Below, in pieces: positions 1 through 9,814 of a DNA stretch of 64,000 nucleotides. The DNA comes from Thermosynechococcaceae cyanobacterium MS004 (GTDB lineage: Bacteria; Cyanobacteriota; Cyanobacteriia; Thermosynechococcales; Thermosynechococcaceae), in assembly GCA_022402525.1 (NCBI GenBank), contig JAKRSB010000143.1, positions 1 through 64,000 of the forward strand. The letters are read 5' to 3'. Numbering within the stretch: the stretch's first letter is position 1; the number at the start of each line of letters is the position of its first letter. A program made the translations under genes and the position numbers. Below the pieces are notes generated by a model. That model was given only the letters and a program-made list of their open reading frames with translations. It was not told where the DNA came from and made no database searches.

Positions 1-131
1 CACCCCAAACCCCTCTCCCAAAGGCGAGGGGCTTAAGAAGCTTGATTTTTAATTTTTAGTTGCCCCTCCTTCTCCCTAGGGAGAAGGAGGATGGGAGGAT
101 GAGGGGCGGTTGTTTTTTGTCGAACTCACGT
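1..131. repeat. MITE-like palindromic repeat, copy 1 (left end outside window)
   Basis: This is the right-hand part of a repeat that recurs at 4425-4504 and, in opposite orientation, at 31367-31522. It holds a hairpin core at 10-31 (CCCCTC/GAGGGG arms), the motif CTTAAGAAG, a perfect 26-bp palindrome at 65-90, and the terminal inverted repeat TCGAACTCACGT at 120-131. No reading frame runs through it. It is probably a non-autonomous element; which transposase would move it is unknown. Confidence 0.75.
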
Positions 132-256
132 TGCTTTAGACTGAGAGCCAAAATGAACGCATTGCCAGCTTACGGTAGTGTAGTCTCTTTAGAATCGTAG
201 ATTTTCAAGTCTCTATCCGCTGGAGATGCGTTTTGGTGTATTAGAACCGTGTAGCC

Positions 257-1399
257 GTGTACCTAGAACAGCTCCATCTCCAAAATTTTCGCAACTATCA
301 AGACCAGTTTGTGGTGTTTGGTGCCCCCAAGACGATCCTTGTGGGCGCAAACGCCCAGGGCAAGTCAAATCTGCTGGAAGCGGTCGAGCTGCTCTCTACC
401 CTCAGATCCCATCGCACCAGCCGCGATCGCGACTTGGTGTTAGACGGTGCGCCCACTGCTCAAATTACGGCCCAGCTCCGCCGCGATAGCGGCTCCGTAG
501 ATCTGCGGCTTGCCTTACAAATCAGCGGACGGCGGACAGCTATGGTGCATAGTGAAGCCGTTAAACGTCAGCTTGACTTTTTAGGCTACCTCAACGCCGT
601 CCAGTTTTCTTCCCTCGACTTAGACCTAGTGCGGGGTGGCCCCGGAGAGCGGCGTACCTGGCTAGATGGCGTGTTGATTCAGCTAGAACCCCTCTATGCA
701 CACCTACTTCAGCAATATCAGCAGGTACTCAAGCAGCGCAATGCCTTCCTCAAGCGCCAGCGCAGCCTGAATAACCCCAATCTAGACCCTGCTCAGCTCG
801 TGCTGTGGAATCAGCAGTTGGCTACCCTCGGCGCACGGGTCATTCAGCGCCGCCACCGAATGCTAAATCGGCTAGAACCCCTCGCCCAGACTTGGCACCA
901 AGCCATCAGCGGCCAAACCGAACACCTCAGCCTTGAGTATGAGCCCAACGTGCGCCACGACCTGACCCAACCAGAGCAATTATTTCCAGAGTTTTTAGCG
1001 CAGATGCAGACCAAGGCGATCGCCGAGTACCATCAAGCCACTTCCCTCGTCGGCCCCCACCGTGATGAAGTTAACCTCACCATTAACCAAACCCCAGCCC
1101 GTCAGTACGGATCCCAAGGACAGCAGCGCACCCTCGTTTTGGCGCTAAAGCTAGCCGAACTGCAGCTCATTGAAGAAGTCATTGGGGAACCACCCTTACT
1201 GTTGTTAGACGATGTGTTAGCAGAACTAGACCTCAATCGTCAAAATCAGCTGCTAGACGCCATTCAAGATCGGTTTCAGACCCTCATTACCACCACGCAC
1301 TTGGGCGCATTTGATGCCAAGTGGCTACAGTCTGCAGAAGTCTTTGCAGTGGAGTCTGGATATTTGAGTGCCGTCGCGCTGAATCCATCTCTGGGATAG
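257..1399 (+). CDS. recF: DNA replication and repair protein RecF
   Basis: RecF is an SMC-like ATPase that binds ss/dsDNA junctions at stalled or gapped forks and, with RecO and RecR, loads RecA. The 380-residue length fits the family. Walker A (GANAQGKS) is at residues 30-37 of an N-terminal LHLQNFRNY strand-helix. An ABC-type signature (GSQGQQRT) and a Walker B segment ([12 protein letters not shown]) lie near the C-terminus, followed by the TTTHL switch. The start is a GTG with no clear ribosome site. The gene stands alone, away from dnaA/dnaN/gyrB, as is common in cyanobacteria. An overlapping ORF at 226-489 is a frame shadow. Confidence 0.95.
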   Translation: MYLEQLHLQNFRNYQDQFVVFGAPKTILVGANAQGKSNLLEAVELLSTLRSHRTSRDRDLVLDGAPTAQITAQLRRDSGSVDLRLALQISGRRTAMVHSEAVKRQLDFLGYLNAVQFSSLDLDLVRGGPGERRTWLDGVLIQLEPLYAHLLQQYQQVLKQRNAFLKRQRSLNNPNLDPAQLVLWNQQLATLGARVIQRRHRMLNRLEPLAQTWHQAISGQTEHLSLEYEPNVRHDLTQPEQLFPEFLAQMQTKAIAEYHQATSLVGPHRDEVNLTINQTPARQYGSQGQQRTLVLALKLAELQLIEEVIGEPPLLLLDDVLAELDLNRQNQLLDAIQDRFQTLITTTHLGAFDAKWLQSAEVFAVESGYLSAVALNPSLG

Positions 1400-1459
1400 T
1401 TGGCAGCACACTTGGAGAATTGGCAGGATTAAAGTGAGCAGAAAGGTTTAGGCAGGAAC

Positions 1460-1519
1460 GGCCAGAATGAGACTGGCCAGAATGAAGCTGGTCAGAATGA
1501 GACTGGCCAGAGCGAGACT
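1460..1519. repeat. Tandem repeat, 4 x 15 bp
   Basis: Four copies of a 15-bp unit close to GGCCAGAATGAGACT lie head to tail in the recF-glgC spacer; the last three copies carry point changes. This is one of several such intergenic arrays in the window. No function can be read from it. Confidence 0.85.
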
Positions 1520-1649
1520 AGCAGGAGAGGAAAGAGCTACCTCAAGGGCGGTGCCCGTTTTTCCATCTCTTAACTTTCCCCCCCTTGTCAAGGGTGACTC
1601 ACAGGTTGACACTGGATCTTAGGGAAGATTGGCAGCTTAAGAGGTTTTT

Positions 1650-2942
1650 ATGAAAAAGGTTATGGCCATCATTTTGGGTGGAGGGGCAGGTAGCCGACTC
1701 TATCCGCTCACCAAGCAGCGCGCAAAACCCGCTGTCCCTTTGGCCGGGAAATATCGGCTGATTGATATTCCAGTCAGCAACTGCATTAATTCAGAAATCA
1801 ATAAAATCTACGTCCTTACGCAGTTTAATTCTGCCTCCTTGAACCGCCATCTCTCCCGCGCCTATATTTTTTCAGGCTTTTCTAATGGGTTTGTTGAAGT
1901 GCTCGCAGCGCAGCAAACGACCGAAAATCCAAACTGGTTTCAGGGCACAGCCGATGCGGTGCGTCAGTACCTGTGGATGTTCTCAGCTTGGAATGAAGTT
2001 GACGAGTTCATTATTTTGTCTGGGGATCATCTTTATCAGATGGACTACCGCGACTTCATTCAGCGACACCGCGAAACCAATGCAGACATTACGCTCTCAG
2101 TGCTTCCCATCGACGAGCGTCGCGCCTCTAGCTTTGGCCTGATGAAGATTGATGAAAACGGTCGCGTGGTTGATTTTAGCGAGAAGCCAGAAGGGGATGC
2201 CCTGCGGCAAATGCAGGTGGATACCTCCGTGCTTGGCCTATCCCCTACAGAAGCGCAGGAAAAGCCCTACATTGCGTCTATGGGGATTTATGTGTTTAAG
2301 AAGCAGGTGCTGTTTGACCTGCTCAACAATATGCCCGAATCAACAGACTTCGGCAAAGAAATCATCCCGGCTGCTGCACCTGGCCACAACGTGCAGGCGT
2401 ACCTCTTTAACGGGTATTGGGAAGATATTGGAACGATTGAGTCGTTCTACGATGCAAATCTGGCGCTTACAAAGCAGCCCCACCCGCCCTTCAGCTTTTA
2501 TAACGAGAATGCGCCTATTTACACGCGCTCTCGCTATTTGCCCCCCACTAAAATGCTCGACTGTCAGATTACAGAGTCGATGATTGGGGAAGGCTGTATC
2601 TTAAAGAATTGCCAAATTCACCACTCTGTACTGGGCGTGCGATCGCGCATTGAGGCTGGCGCGGTCATTCATGATGCGCTCTTGATGGGGTCTGACTATT
2701 ACCAAGCCCAAGCTGAACGGGATGGACGAACGGAGAGCGGCAAAATTCCGATGGGGATTGGCGAAAATACGCGAATTAGTCGGGCGATCGTCGATAAGAA
2801 TGCTCGCATTGGCAAGAATGTTCAGATTATCAATAAAGACCGTGTAGACGAGTCCAACCGCGAAAGCGAAGGGTTTTATATTCGCAGCGGCATCGTGGTG
2901 ATCCTTAAGGATGCGGTCATCGAAGACGGCACCATTATCTAG
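1650..2942 (+). CDS. glgC: Glucose-1-phosphate adenylyltransferase (ADP-glucose pyrophosphorylase)
   Basis: The enzyme makes ADP-glucose and PPi from ATP and glucose-1-phosphate, the committed step of glycogen synthesis. All 430 residues align with cyanobacterial GlgC. The N-terminal nucleotidyltransferase signature [13 protein letters not shown] spans residues 9-21, followed by [18 protein letters not shown] and [11 protein letters not shown] left-handed beta-helix C-terminal domain contains [12 protein letters not shown]; lysines here bind the activator 3-phosphoglycerate in the family. The ATG is preceded by AAGAGG at good spacing. Transcription ends at the hairpin at 3014-3047. The phosphoglucomutase at 35013 would supply its substrate but is not linked. 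Confidence 0.97.
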   Translation: MKKVMAIILGGGAGSRLYPLTKQRAKPAVPLAGKYRLIDIPVSNCINSEINKIYVLTQFNSASLNRHLSRAYIFSGFSNGFVEVLAAQQTTENPNWFQGTADAVRQYLWMFSAWNEVDEFIILSGDHLYQMDYRDFIQRHRETNADITLSVLPIDERRASSFGLMKIDENGRVVDFSEKPEGDALRQMQVDTSVLGLSPTEAQEKPYIASMGIYVFKKQVLFDLLNNMPESTDFGKEIIPAAAPGHNVQAYLFNGYWEDIGTIESFYDANLALTKQPHPPFSFYNENAPIYTRSRYLPPTKMLDCQITESMIGEGCILKNCQIHHSVLGVRSRIEAGAVIHDALLMGSDYYQAQAERDGRTESGKIPMGIGENTRISRAIVDKNARIGKNVQIINKDRVDESNRESEGFYIRSGIVVILKDAVIEDGTII

Positions 2943-3013
2943 ACTCAACAGGACTAGACTCAACGGCTCATCAGTCTTAACCTCAGCTTTAATCAAGCAA
3001 GGTAAGGACAAAG

Positions 3014-3047
3014 AAGGTGGCGGCAATTCATCTCTTGCCGCCACCTT
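3014..3047 (+). terminator. Rho-independent terminator after glgC
   Basis: A perfect 13-bp stem (AAGGTGGCGGCAA with its complement) closes an 8-nt loop and is followed by GATTTTTAAA. It lies 72 bases after the glgC stop and between two convergent genes, so it may also stop transcription of the cupin gene from the other side, although the T-run is better on the + strand. Confidence 0.88.
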
Positions 3048-3079
3048 GATTTTTAAAGGGCTCTGATTTTAAAGGGTTC

Positions 3080-3520
3080 TTAGGCCCCTAGCGGCAGCGC
3101 AAGCCGTGCTAGGGCAGCCGCTGCTGCCTTCAGATCGTAGGGGAAGGGAGGTCGCAAGGGTCGGTAGTCGCTGGGGTGGGGCGCGCCATGCTTCAGCACG
3201 GCATTCACGATCACGCAGGGCTCTGAACTGACGTTGATTGCACCATGGGGAGTCCCCGGAGGAATGGTGACTACAGCCGGTAGCGCCTCGCTCAAGGCGA
3301 TGTACTGATAGCGGCGGTTTTGAAGCCCAACCAAGACAAAGCTCCCCCGCACCACCAAAATTTGATCGGTCTGGAAGTGATGCACAAAGAGATCGTCAAT
3401 GGTGCCCGCCGGAATGTTCACCAGCATGGTTTCATGGCTGGCCTGGGGGGTATAAAACTCCGCCATTCCCCCTCGGATAGATTCCAGCGGACGAACCTGA
3501 ATGCTTTGCGCTAATCCCAT
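3080..3520 (-). CDS. RmlC-like cupin domain protein
   Basis: A small single-domain protein of about 146 residues. A double-stranded beta-helix (cupin) is suggested by a first motif around VHHFQTDQILVVRG (residues 46-60), with two histidines and a later glutamine placed as metal ligands, and by a second motif PPGTPHGAINVSSEP. The substrate is unknown; the fold is shared by sugar epimerases, dioxygenases and sensors. ATG at 3520 is preferred over the GTG directly before it, since AAGGTGACAGG lies just upstream. A TATAAT box at 3560-3565 fits as its promoter. It converges on glgC. Confidence 0.7.
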   Translation of the reverse strand: MGLAQSIQVRPLESIRGGMAEFYTPQASHETMLVNIPAGTIDDLFVHHFQTDQILVVRGSFVLVGLQNRRYQYIALSEALPAVVTIPPGTPHGAINVSSEPCVIVNAVLKHGAPHPSDYRPLRPPFPYDLKAAAAALARLALPLGA

Positions 3521-3559
3521 CACCTGTCACCTTACGGATGCGTTGATTCCAGTACATCC

Positions 3560-3565
3560 ATTATA
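3560..3565 (-). promoter_or_regulatory. Putative -10 box (TATAAT) of the cupin gene
   Basis: A consensus TATAAT on the minus strand lies about 40 bases before the cupin start codon, in an AT-rich stretch. No -35 hexamer sits at 16-18 bp, so this would be a -10-dominated or activator-dependent promoter. Confidence 0.45.
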
Positions 3566-3625
3566 AGATGTCAAATTTTAAATAAATGTTACTTTTGAGA
3601 CTTTGCGAGCACAAATATGCATTTG

Positions 3626-4261
3626 CTATGCTGTAATTCGCGTGAACCAGGCGCGGTAGACAGGTCTGTCCTGAGACAGCGTAAATTGCTCGCGCTCTGT
3701 GGCGATCGCCAAGGGATTATGGTTCATCCAGGGGTTAGAGTCTGGGCTGGGCTGGAAGGCGGGGTGAGCGTTAATTTCGGTGTAGAGGTGTTCTGCGATC
3801 GCCAGTACATCGGACTGAACAAACAGATAGCCTCCTGGCCGAATTTGGGTGGAGAGGGTCTGGATCAGCTCCGGCTGCGCGACGCGGCGTTTTTGGTGAC
3901 GCTTTTTGAACCACGGGTCAGGAAATTGAATGGTTGCAGAATCTAGCGTATTGGGCGCAAGCAAATTTGCAAGTGAAACATTAATGTTGCAAAACAAAAA
4001 ATGAAGATTTCTGAGTCCTAGCGCCTCTCGATCTGCGTTGGCGCGGACTACCAGAGGCTCACGAATTTCAACCCCTAGAAAATTGCGTTCTGGTTGAGCC
4101 TGCGCCAACTCGATTAAAAATTGACCCCGCGCACAGCCAATATCAAGGTGCAGCGGCTGGGTAGGATGGTCGTAGATTTCCGTCCAGTCCGGGGCGATCG
4201 CGGAAGACTGGTATTTACTGCTCAGCGGATTGACATGCTGGCGGACTCTAATCACACTCAT
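3626..4261 (-). CDS. trmB: tRNA (guanine-N7-)-methyltransferase
   Basis: TrmB uses S-adenosylmethionine to form m7G46 in the variable loop of tRNAs. The 211-residue protein has the SAM-binding loop LDIGCARGQF (residues 39-48), the acidic strand end FLGVEIREP, and the family signature FPDPWFKKRHQKRRV (about 113-127), which carries the catalytic/tRNA-binding Asp and basic residues. Length and motifs are complete. It stands alone, with about 100 bp between its stop and the cupin start. Confidence 0.95.
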   Translation of the reverse strand: MSVIRVRQHVNPLSSKYQSSAIAPDWTEIYDHPTQPLHLDIGCARGQFLIELAQAQPERNFLGVEIREPLVVRANADREALGLRNLHFLFCNINVSLANLLAPNTLDSATIQFPDPWFKKRHQKRRVAQPELIQTLSTQIRPGGYLFVQSDVLAIAEHLYTEINAHPAFQPSPDSNPWMNHNPLAIATEREQFTLSQDRPVYRAWFTRITA

Positions 4262-4424
4262 TCTGGCTGTACCTATCTGCTAATCGTGTCCATTTTCATT
4301 CATTGCATTGATCGATTGAGATAAATCGCCATAGAGAACCTGCCAGTAATGGACTTCACTTCTACGGCAGGGCCAAATACGGCAGAGCCAAATTATTATC
4401 CATTAACCTGATCCATTCACCAAA

Positions 4425-4504
4425 CGTGAGTTTGATGATGCACTTGAGGCTGCTCACCCCAAACCCCTCTCCCAAAGGCGAGGGGCTTAAGAAGATTGAT
4501 TTTA
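4425..4504. repeat. MITE-like palindromic repeat, copy 2 (truncated)
   Basis: It begins with the inverted-repeat end ACGTGAGTTTGATGATG, contains the hairpin core at 4464-4485 and CTTAAGAAG, and then stops matching the other copies after GATTTT. The right half, including the long palindrome and right terminal repeat, is absent. It sits just downstream of the response-regulator gene ending at 4553. Confidence 0.75.
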
Positions 4505-4552
4505 AAGAAAACAACCCAAACAGTCGAATCTATAGGGCTTCCGCATTATTTT

Positions 4553-5707
4553 TCATCCTGCAATCAGCGCTCGCCCATGCTCTCGCCCATTACTTTCGGA
4601 TTGTTGGGGAACAGAAGGAGTCGTAGGCAAAACAACACAAGCGGTTATTTTGCCAAGAGTATCGCTTGAAATCGTGAGCTGACCACCGTAAAGTTCGGTC
4701 AAGCGCTTAGAAAGTGCTACCCCTAAGCCCAGAATATCTGTTTTATAGAGCCTTTGTTCAAAGGGTATATCTGTTCTAAGCTCCTCAATCTCTTTAGACG
4801 TTAATCTTTCGCCTATATTGATAATTCGCAAATAAAACTTGTTGTCCTCAACAGTCGTTTCTACATTGATATAAGTATTTTTAGGCGAGAACTTAAAGGC
4901 ATTATCGAGCAGCTCTTCAAAAATCTTCGCCAAGTTTGCCGGCAGGATAGGCACCTCAGATTCAACAAGCTGTAGGGATAGGTCTTCTGAACGCCCATAG
5001 TCTCTTGCCAAAATGTTAGCAAGATCTGTAATGAGCTGTTTACTGCTGTTCGTTCGATAATACCTGAGTGAATCTACTAATTCAGGGTTCTTTGAAGTAT
5101 TTTCTAGCAGCGCATAGAATAAAAAATTCTGAAGCAGTCGCTCTAAATGCAGACTGGATTCGTAGGCTTGCCCAGTTATTGTCAATATCTTAGATTGATC
5201 TAAGGAAGCATAATTTTGATTAAGCGTGCGTAAACTATGCTGAATTTGAGTGATGGGTTTTAGGAGTGAGTCTGGAACTGCCTCCGTGACGCTTTTTAGC
5301 AGAGTATTAAGCTGCTGCTGAAACTGAGCATCTAGCGTGGCCTTCTTGGTCAATCGGGCACGCACTGCGCCCAATAACTCATCTCTATTAAATGGTTTAG
5401 TGAGATAGTCATCGGCACCTAGTTCTATGCCGTAGCGAATGTCTGCTCTGTCGGCCTTGGCCGTCAGAAAGACAAAGGGAATGACTGCGGTGGCAGGATC
5501 CTGAGAAAGCCTACGGCGAACTTCGTAGCCATCCAGAGTTGGCATCATAATATCGCAGAGAATCAAGTCTGGGCGTCGCTCTTCTGCCAGCTTTAAGCCA
5601 GTTTCTCCATTCTCTGCACCAAGAGTCTCATACTTTTCAAATTGAAGAATTTTAATAATATTGGCCCGTACTACAGGCTCATCTTCAATGACAAGGATTT
5701 GATACAT
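4553..5707 (-). CDS. Response regulator with degenerate histidine kinase-like ATPase domain
   Basis: The N-terminal receiver domain (residues 1-120) is intact, with acidic pocket E8-D9, phospho-acceptor D52 (LILCDIMMP) and the conserved KP at LTKPF. A helical region (about 140-205) replaces HisKA. Where a kinase has SHELRTPL it reads PDSLLKPI, so the phospho-accepting histidine is gone. The ATPase domain keeps the N-box asparagine (LLDNAFKFSP), but the G1 box DxGxG has become NIGER and the second glycine box is altered (LGLGVAL). It is thus likely a receiver coupled to a pseudo-kinase. It follows a close paralogue with a 48-bp gap and belongs to the cluster that starts with the hybrid kinase at 9328. 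Confidence 0.85.
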   Translation of the reverse strand: MYQILVIEDEPVVRANIIKILQFEKYETLGAENGETGLKLAEERRPDLILCDIMMPTLDGYEVRRRLSQDPATAVIPFVFLTAKADRADIRYGIELGADDYLTKPFNRDELLGAVRARLTKKATLDAQFQQQLNTLLKSVTEAVPDSLLKPITQIQHSLRTLNQNYASLDQSKILTITGQAYESSLHLERLLQNFLFYALLENTSKNPELVDSLRYYRTNSSKQLITDLANILARDYGRSEDLSLQLVESEVPILPANLAKIFEELLDNAFKFSPKNTYINVETTVEDNKFYLRIINIGERLTSKEIEELRTDIPFEQRLYKTDILGLGVALSKRLTELYGGQLTISSDTLGKITACVVLPTTPSVPQQSESNGREHGRALIAG

Positions 5708-5755
5708 AATCTTGATATATTATTATTCAATAAAACTCTGGAAAAGCTAAATATC

Positions 5756-6865
5756 TCAATGAGCAATAGGCAAAACAATCTGGACGACCGTACGTTTAGA
5801 TAGTTCGCTGTCAATCTCAAACAGACCGCCATGGAGTTCCGTCAACCGCTTTACGATCATTAAGCCCAGCCCTGCACTTCCTTTGCCGCTGAGTTTTTGA
5901 CCAAACTGGACATAGGCACCCAGATTATCTAGCTCTTGCACAGACAGGCCTTTGCCTTCGTCGGAAACCTTCAGTAAAAACTGCCCAGACTCGACCGATG
6001 TAGACACATGCACTGGCGAATTTTGGGGCGAGAATTTAAAGGCATTGCTCAGCAGCTCCTCTACAATCTTGGCTAGGTTGGCTTCCAGTATTAGCAGCGT
6101 TGCGGGCTGAAGCTGTAGTTCCAAATCGGCCTCTCGTCCAAACTCCTTAGCCTTCTCTTGGGCGATTTCGGCAATCAGCGTTTTATTCTCAGTCATGGAC
6201 TTTCCGCAAAAGACCGCTGCTTGGGAAGGGTCTTGAATCGCGATTTCCAACAGCGCATAGAGCAAGAAATTTTGCAAGAGTTTTTCTAAATGTAGACTGG
6301 CTTTATGGCTTTCTTGTGCTTCAGATAATAGAGTTTCAGGTAATAGAGTTGAATGAGCTAGAGCAGCCTCTTCTCGACATAGTGTTTCTAGGAAAGAACG
6401 AATTCTTTGAAGCGGGACAAAAAGCTCTGCGGGTAAGGATGTGGAGATGTTTCCCTTGAGCTGATCGAGTTTTCCTTGGAACTGTTTTTGGACGACAGCC
6501 TGTTTATCGAGTCGAGCAAAAATACTTTCTAGTAGCTCTTCTCGACTAAAGGGCTTAGTGAGGTAGTCGTCAGCGCCCAAGGTCATGGCTAAGCGCATAT
6601 CCGCTCGATCTGCTTTTGCGGTCAGGAAAATGAAGGGAATAGTTGCCGTTTTTAGATCTTGGCATAGCGCATTCTGGACGGCATACCCATCGATATCCGG
6701 CATCATAATGTCGCACAAAATCAAGTCAGGCTTCTGCTCCTGAGCGATCTTTACGCCTGTTTCTCCATTATCGGCACCGATGGGATCAAAGTTTTCAAAC
6801 TTAAGAATTTTGAGAATATTTAAAAGAACAGATTTTTCATCTTCGATTACTAAGATTTTTTTCAC
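5756..6865 (-). CDS. Response regulator with histidine kinase-like ATPase domain, acceptor histidine absent
   Basis: A 369-residue paralogue of the downstream gene. Its receiver domain has E8-D9, D52 (LILCDIMMP) and LTKPF. The dimerisation region reads PAELFVPL where active kinases have SHELRTPL, so the phospho-acceptor histidine is replaced by alanine. Unlike its neighbour, the ATPase domain looks intact: N-box LLSNAFKFSP, G1 box SDEGKGL, G2 box AGLGLMIVKRL. It may bind ATP and act on another protein, or signal by conformation. It follows the hybrid kinase by 45 bp on the same strand, so co-transcription is likely. The acceptor loss is inferred by aligning motifs by eye. Confidence 0.87.
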   Translation of the reverse strand: MKKILVIEDEKSVLLNILKILKFENFDPIGADNGETGVKIAQEQKPDLILCDIMMPDIDGYAVQNALCQDLKTATIPFIFLTAKADRADMRLAMTLGADDYLTKPFSREELLESIFARLDKQAVVQKQFQGKLDQLKGNISTSLPAELFVPLQRIRSFLETLCREEAALAHSTLLPETLLSEAQESHKASLHLEKLLQNFLLYALLEIAIQDPSQAAVFCGKSMTENKTLIAEIAQEKAKEFGREADLELQLQPATLLILEANLAKIVEELLSNAFKFSPQNSPVHVSTSVESGQFLLKVSDEGKGLSVQELDNLGAYVQFGQKLSGKGSAGLGLMIVKRLTELHGGLFEIDSELSKRTVVQIVLPIAH

Positions 6866-6910
6866 AAGAAAGTCCTTAACTAATGCACTAATTTTTGAAT
6901 TATTTATCTC

Positions 6911-9328
6911 TTAGAACTCTTTCCTAGCTTGTTCCTGAATGAGACCAAATATTTGAGATTCTGAATGGAGCGGTAGCACGACGGTAAAGACTGTGCCGCA
7001 ACCAATCTCACTTTCTACGCTGATGGAGCCCCCGTGAATGTCAACAAGTCGCTTAACAATGGATAGGCCCAAACCAGTCCCCACAACATTACCTACATTG
7101 TTGGCTCTGAAGAAAGATTCAAATAGATTCTGAATTGCTTCTGGGGGAATGCCAATGCCCTGATCTTGGACATAAAAAGTCACGACTGGGTCTTGACAGA
7201 TAGCATTAAACTTAATGATTCCCTCTTGGGGTGAATACTTGACAGCATTTGAGATTAAGTTTGAAAAAATGTAGCGCATCAAGTTTGCATCCATTTCAAC
7301 TTGAGAATATTGACCCTCAATGCTAAACAAGATACGGTGCTCTGTTTTTATGCTGCTCTGTAATTCAGCAACTAAATCTTGGCAGAAATTTTTGAGATCA
7401 AGTCGTGCTGGATTAAAGACAAGTTTACCAGCGGCAGATTTCTCTAGGGTCAGAACGTCGCTTAGCAAATCTGTCATACGCTGAACGGAAATGCGGATTT
7501 GCTGGAAATACTCTTTTTTTTCTTGCTCTGTAGAGCGATGTCCATAGTATTCCAGCAGCTCTAGAGAAGAAAGGATTGTCGCTAGCGGGGTACGATATTC
7601 ATGGGAAACCATTGTAATGAAGCGAGTTCTTAGATCGTTTAGCTCGCGCTCTTTCTCCAGATTCTTAAGAATTTCTAATTCAGCCCGTTTGCGATCGCTG
7701 ATGTCCATAATATAGGAAATCATGCCAATGCTTTCCCCGCCCTCATTCTTCAGAACGGAAAGAGAAAGAAGTGCTAAAAACTTATCCTGATTTTGGGTCA
7801 GCATCTCTACTTCTACTTCATGACTTCCTTTCTGAAGTAAAGGTTGAAGGATTTGATTTTGAAAAAATTCGTTCTGCTCGTTCAAAAACAACACAGAGAA
7901 ATTTTGGCCAATGACTTCTTCACTGGAGTAGCCAAAGCGATTTTCAGCCCCTTTATTCCAGCTCATAATGACGCCTCTGAGGTCAGTCGTCAAAACTGGA
8001 TCGTGGACTTGATCAATAATTTGTGCCTGACGCTGTAAGGTCAGCTCTGCTGCTTTGCGATCGCTCATATCGCGCTGAATTGCAATCCAATGGGTGATTA
8101 AGCCCTGTTCGTTGGTTCGAGGCGTAATGTTTAAGTCCACCCAAAATTCTGATCCATTTTTGGTGTAGTTGAGAAGTTCTCCCCGAAATGGCTGCCATGA
8201 CTCTAACGCCGCCCGAATGTTGGCTCGCATGGCGTCGCTTGTTTTTGGCCCCTGCAAAATTCGAGGTGTTTTACCCAAAACTTCTTCGGCTCGATAGCCT
8301 GTCATTTTCGTGAATGCTTCATTCACGTAAAGAATTCTTGGCCCAGGCTCATCAAAAGGCTCTGCTTCAGTAATTAAGACAGCATCGTTTGCATTAACTA
8401 CCACAGATTCCAGAAGCTTTAGCTTGTCTTCTGTCTGCGTATATTGCCAGATAGCCAGCGTTGCCCGCAGTTTGTCCAATATGGGTTGTCCGCGATCGCT
8501 AATGTCTTTACAAATGGCAACATATTGATTGGGAACACCATCCTCACCTAGCAGGGGAATGACTACAGTATCAACCCAATAGAAGCTGCCATCTTTTGCC
8601 CGATTTCGGACCTCACTTTTCCAGACTTTTCCTTGGCGAATGGTTTGCCACATTAGCTGAAAAAATTCTTTAGAATGAAATCCCGAATTAAGGATGCGAT
8701 GGGTCTGCCCAATCAACTCATGACGGGCGTATTTCGAAATTTTGCAAAAGTGGTCATTAGCATAGGTAATATATCCGTTAGCATCAGTTATTGCGAGCAT
8801 AGAAGACTGATCTAACGCAAACTTAATATCAATGACTTCGCGCATGGCTTGCCGTAAAGACTTCTCTGCCTGTTCACGAACTCTGATTTCATGCTCTAAC
8901 ACAGTTGTTTGATCAATAAGCTCTCTTTGCATTCGATGGAGTCTTAATTGATGCTCAACTCGGACGAGTACCTCTTCAATATATAGTGGCTTTGTCAGGT
9001 AGTCAGTACCACCTACCGAAAAAGCTTTTACCTTATCAATAGGTTCACTGAGAGTGCTCACAAAAATAATTGGAATATTTTGAGTTTTTTCCTTATTTTT
9101 GAGAATTCTGCATACTTCATAGCCATCCATATCAGGCATTAGGATGTCTAGCAAAATTAAGTCTGGAGAGTGTTTAAGTGCGGAATCAATTGCTGAACTA
9201 CCACTTGAGGCAACAAAAACTTTATAGCCTTGATCTGACAAAATTTTTCTAAGAATTTCTAAGTTATGAGAAACATCATCTACAACAAGAATTGTGTTAT
9301 AATTCTCAAAATCCGAAGATGATCTCAT
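6911..9328 (-). CDS. Hybrid sensor histidine kinase (REC-PAS-PAS-PAS-HisKA-HATPase)
   Basis: A cytosolic kinase of about 805 residues with no membrane segment. Order: receiver domain (phospho-acceptor at about residue 61-65 in LILLDILMPDMDG); a short coiled-coil; PAS1 (ALDQSSMLAITDANGYI); PAS2 (VNANDAVLITE...), whose companion motifs resemble LOV-type PAS domains but whose flavin-binding GRNCRFLQ motif reads GKTPRILQ, without cysteine; PAS3; HisKA with intact VSHEYRTPLA; HATPase with N-box SNLISNAVKYSP, DQGIGI and GTGLGLSIVKRL. The ATG at 9328 is preferred over an in-frame TTG at 9340. It is likely the only active kinase of the cluster, with the two receiver/pseudo-kinase proteins downstream as candidate partners. 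Confidence 0.92.
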   Translation of the reverse strand: MRSSSDFENYNTILVVDDVSHNLEILRKILSDQGYKVFVASSGSSAIDSALKHSPDLILLDILMPDMDGYEVCRILKNKEKTQNIPIIFVSTLSEPIDKVKAFSVGGTDYLTKPLYIEEVLVRVEHQLRLHRMQRELIDQTTVLEHEIRVREQAEKSLRQAMREVIDIKFALDQSSMLAITDANGYITYANDHFCKISKYARHELIGQTHRILNSGFHSKEFFQLMWQTIRQGKVWKSEVRNRAKDGSFYWVDTVVIPLLGEDGVPNQYVAICKDISDRGQPILDKLRATLAIWQYTQTEDKLKLLESVVVNANDAVLITEAEPFDEPGPRILYVNEAFTKMTGYRAEEVLGKTPRILQGPKTSDAMRANIRAALESWQPFRGELLNYTKNGSEFWVDLNITPRTNEQGLITHWIAIQRDMSDRKAAELTLQRQAQIIDQVHDPVLTTDLRGVIMSWNKGAENRFGYSSEEVIGQNFSVLFLNEQNEFFQNQILQPLLQKGSHEVEVEMLTQNQDKFLALLSLSVLKNEGGESIGMISYIMDISDRKRAELEILKNLEKERELNDLRTRFITMVSHEYRTPLATILSSLELLEYYGHRSTEQEKKEYFQQIRISVQRMTDLLSDVLTLEKSAAGKLVFNPARLDLKNFCQDLVAELQSSIKTEHRILFSIEGQYSQVEMDANLMRYIFSNLISNAVKYSPQEGIIKFNAICQDPVVTFYVQDQGIGIPPEAIQNLFESFFRANNVGNVVGTGLGLSIVKRLVDIHGGSISVESEIGCGTVFTVVLPLHSESQIFGLIQEQARKEF

Positions 9329-9413
9329 GACAACTCTCAAGAAAATTTTTCAAATAAGTATCAAAAATCTAGATATAAAATTCAATTTCTTCGTGACAAA
9401 AATTTAATTTTCT

Positions 9414-9722
9414 CTATATCCTAATTTCTCTATATCCTAATATTTCTAATATTTCTGATTTTAGTTTAACCAAGCTTTGCAAATCTTTTTGTTTACTATG
9501 AATTTGATATATTTTTAGAAGTGTTTCTAATTTTTTTACAACGAAGGATAATTCAAGAGAATTTTTGTAAACTGATTTTAATATCTTTTTTATGTCAATT
9601 TCACCGGGGTTTTCGGGAATGACTATCGAAGACTTTACTGGTTGAATATTATTTCTGTTTTCAACTAAGATATTTCTTATTAGGTAGGTTGTCATCAATG
9701 AAATTTCAATGGAATCAGTCAT
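9414..9722 (-). CDS. Hypothetical protein, AT-rich
   Basis: A 102-residue protein not recognised from any family. It is rich in Ile, Lys, Leu and Ser and looks mainly helical in its second half (VYKNSLELSFVVKKLETLLKIYQ). It has no signal peptide, cysteine motif or membrane segment. Base composition is far more AT-rich than in most of the window. It lies 85 bp before the hybrid kinase and about 90 bp after the next unknown gene, all on the minus strand. A short duplication (CTCTATATCCTAATTT) overlaps its stop codon. It may be a small partner of the kinase cluster; that is inference from position only. Confidence 0.55.
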   Translation of the reverse strand: MTDSIEISLMTTYLIRNILVENRNNIQPVKSSIVIPENPGEIDIKKILKSVYKNSLELSFVVKKLETLLKIYQIHSKQKDLQSLVKLKSEILEILGYREIRI

Positions 9723-9814
9723 ATCTTAAAGGTGATTTAAAATAATATATCTATACAATGCCTTACTCATAACAATTCAGATACGATCTAAGAGTTTGTC
9801 AAGAGTAATGAGCA

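Noticed and set aside
3626-3946. A + strand frame opposite trmB
   Set aside because: trmB carries complete motifs on the other strand; the frame is a codon shadow.
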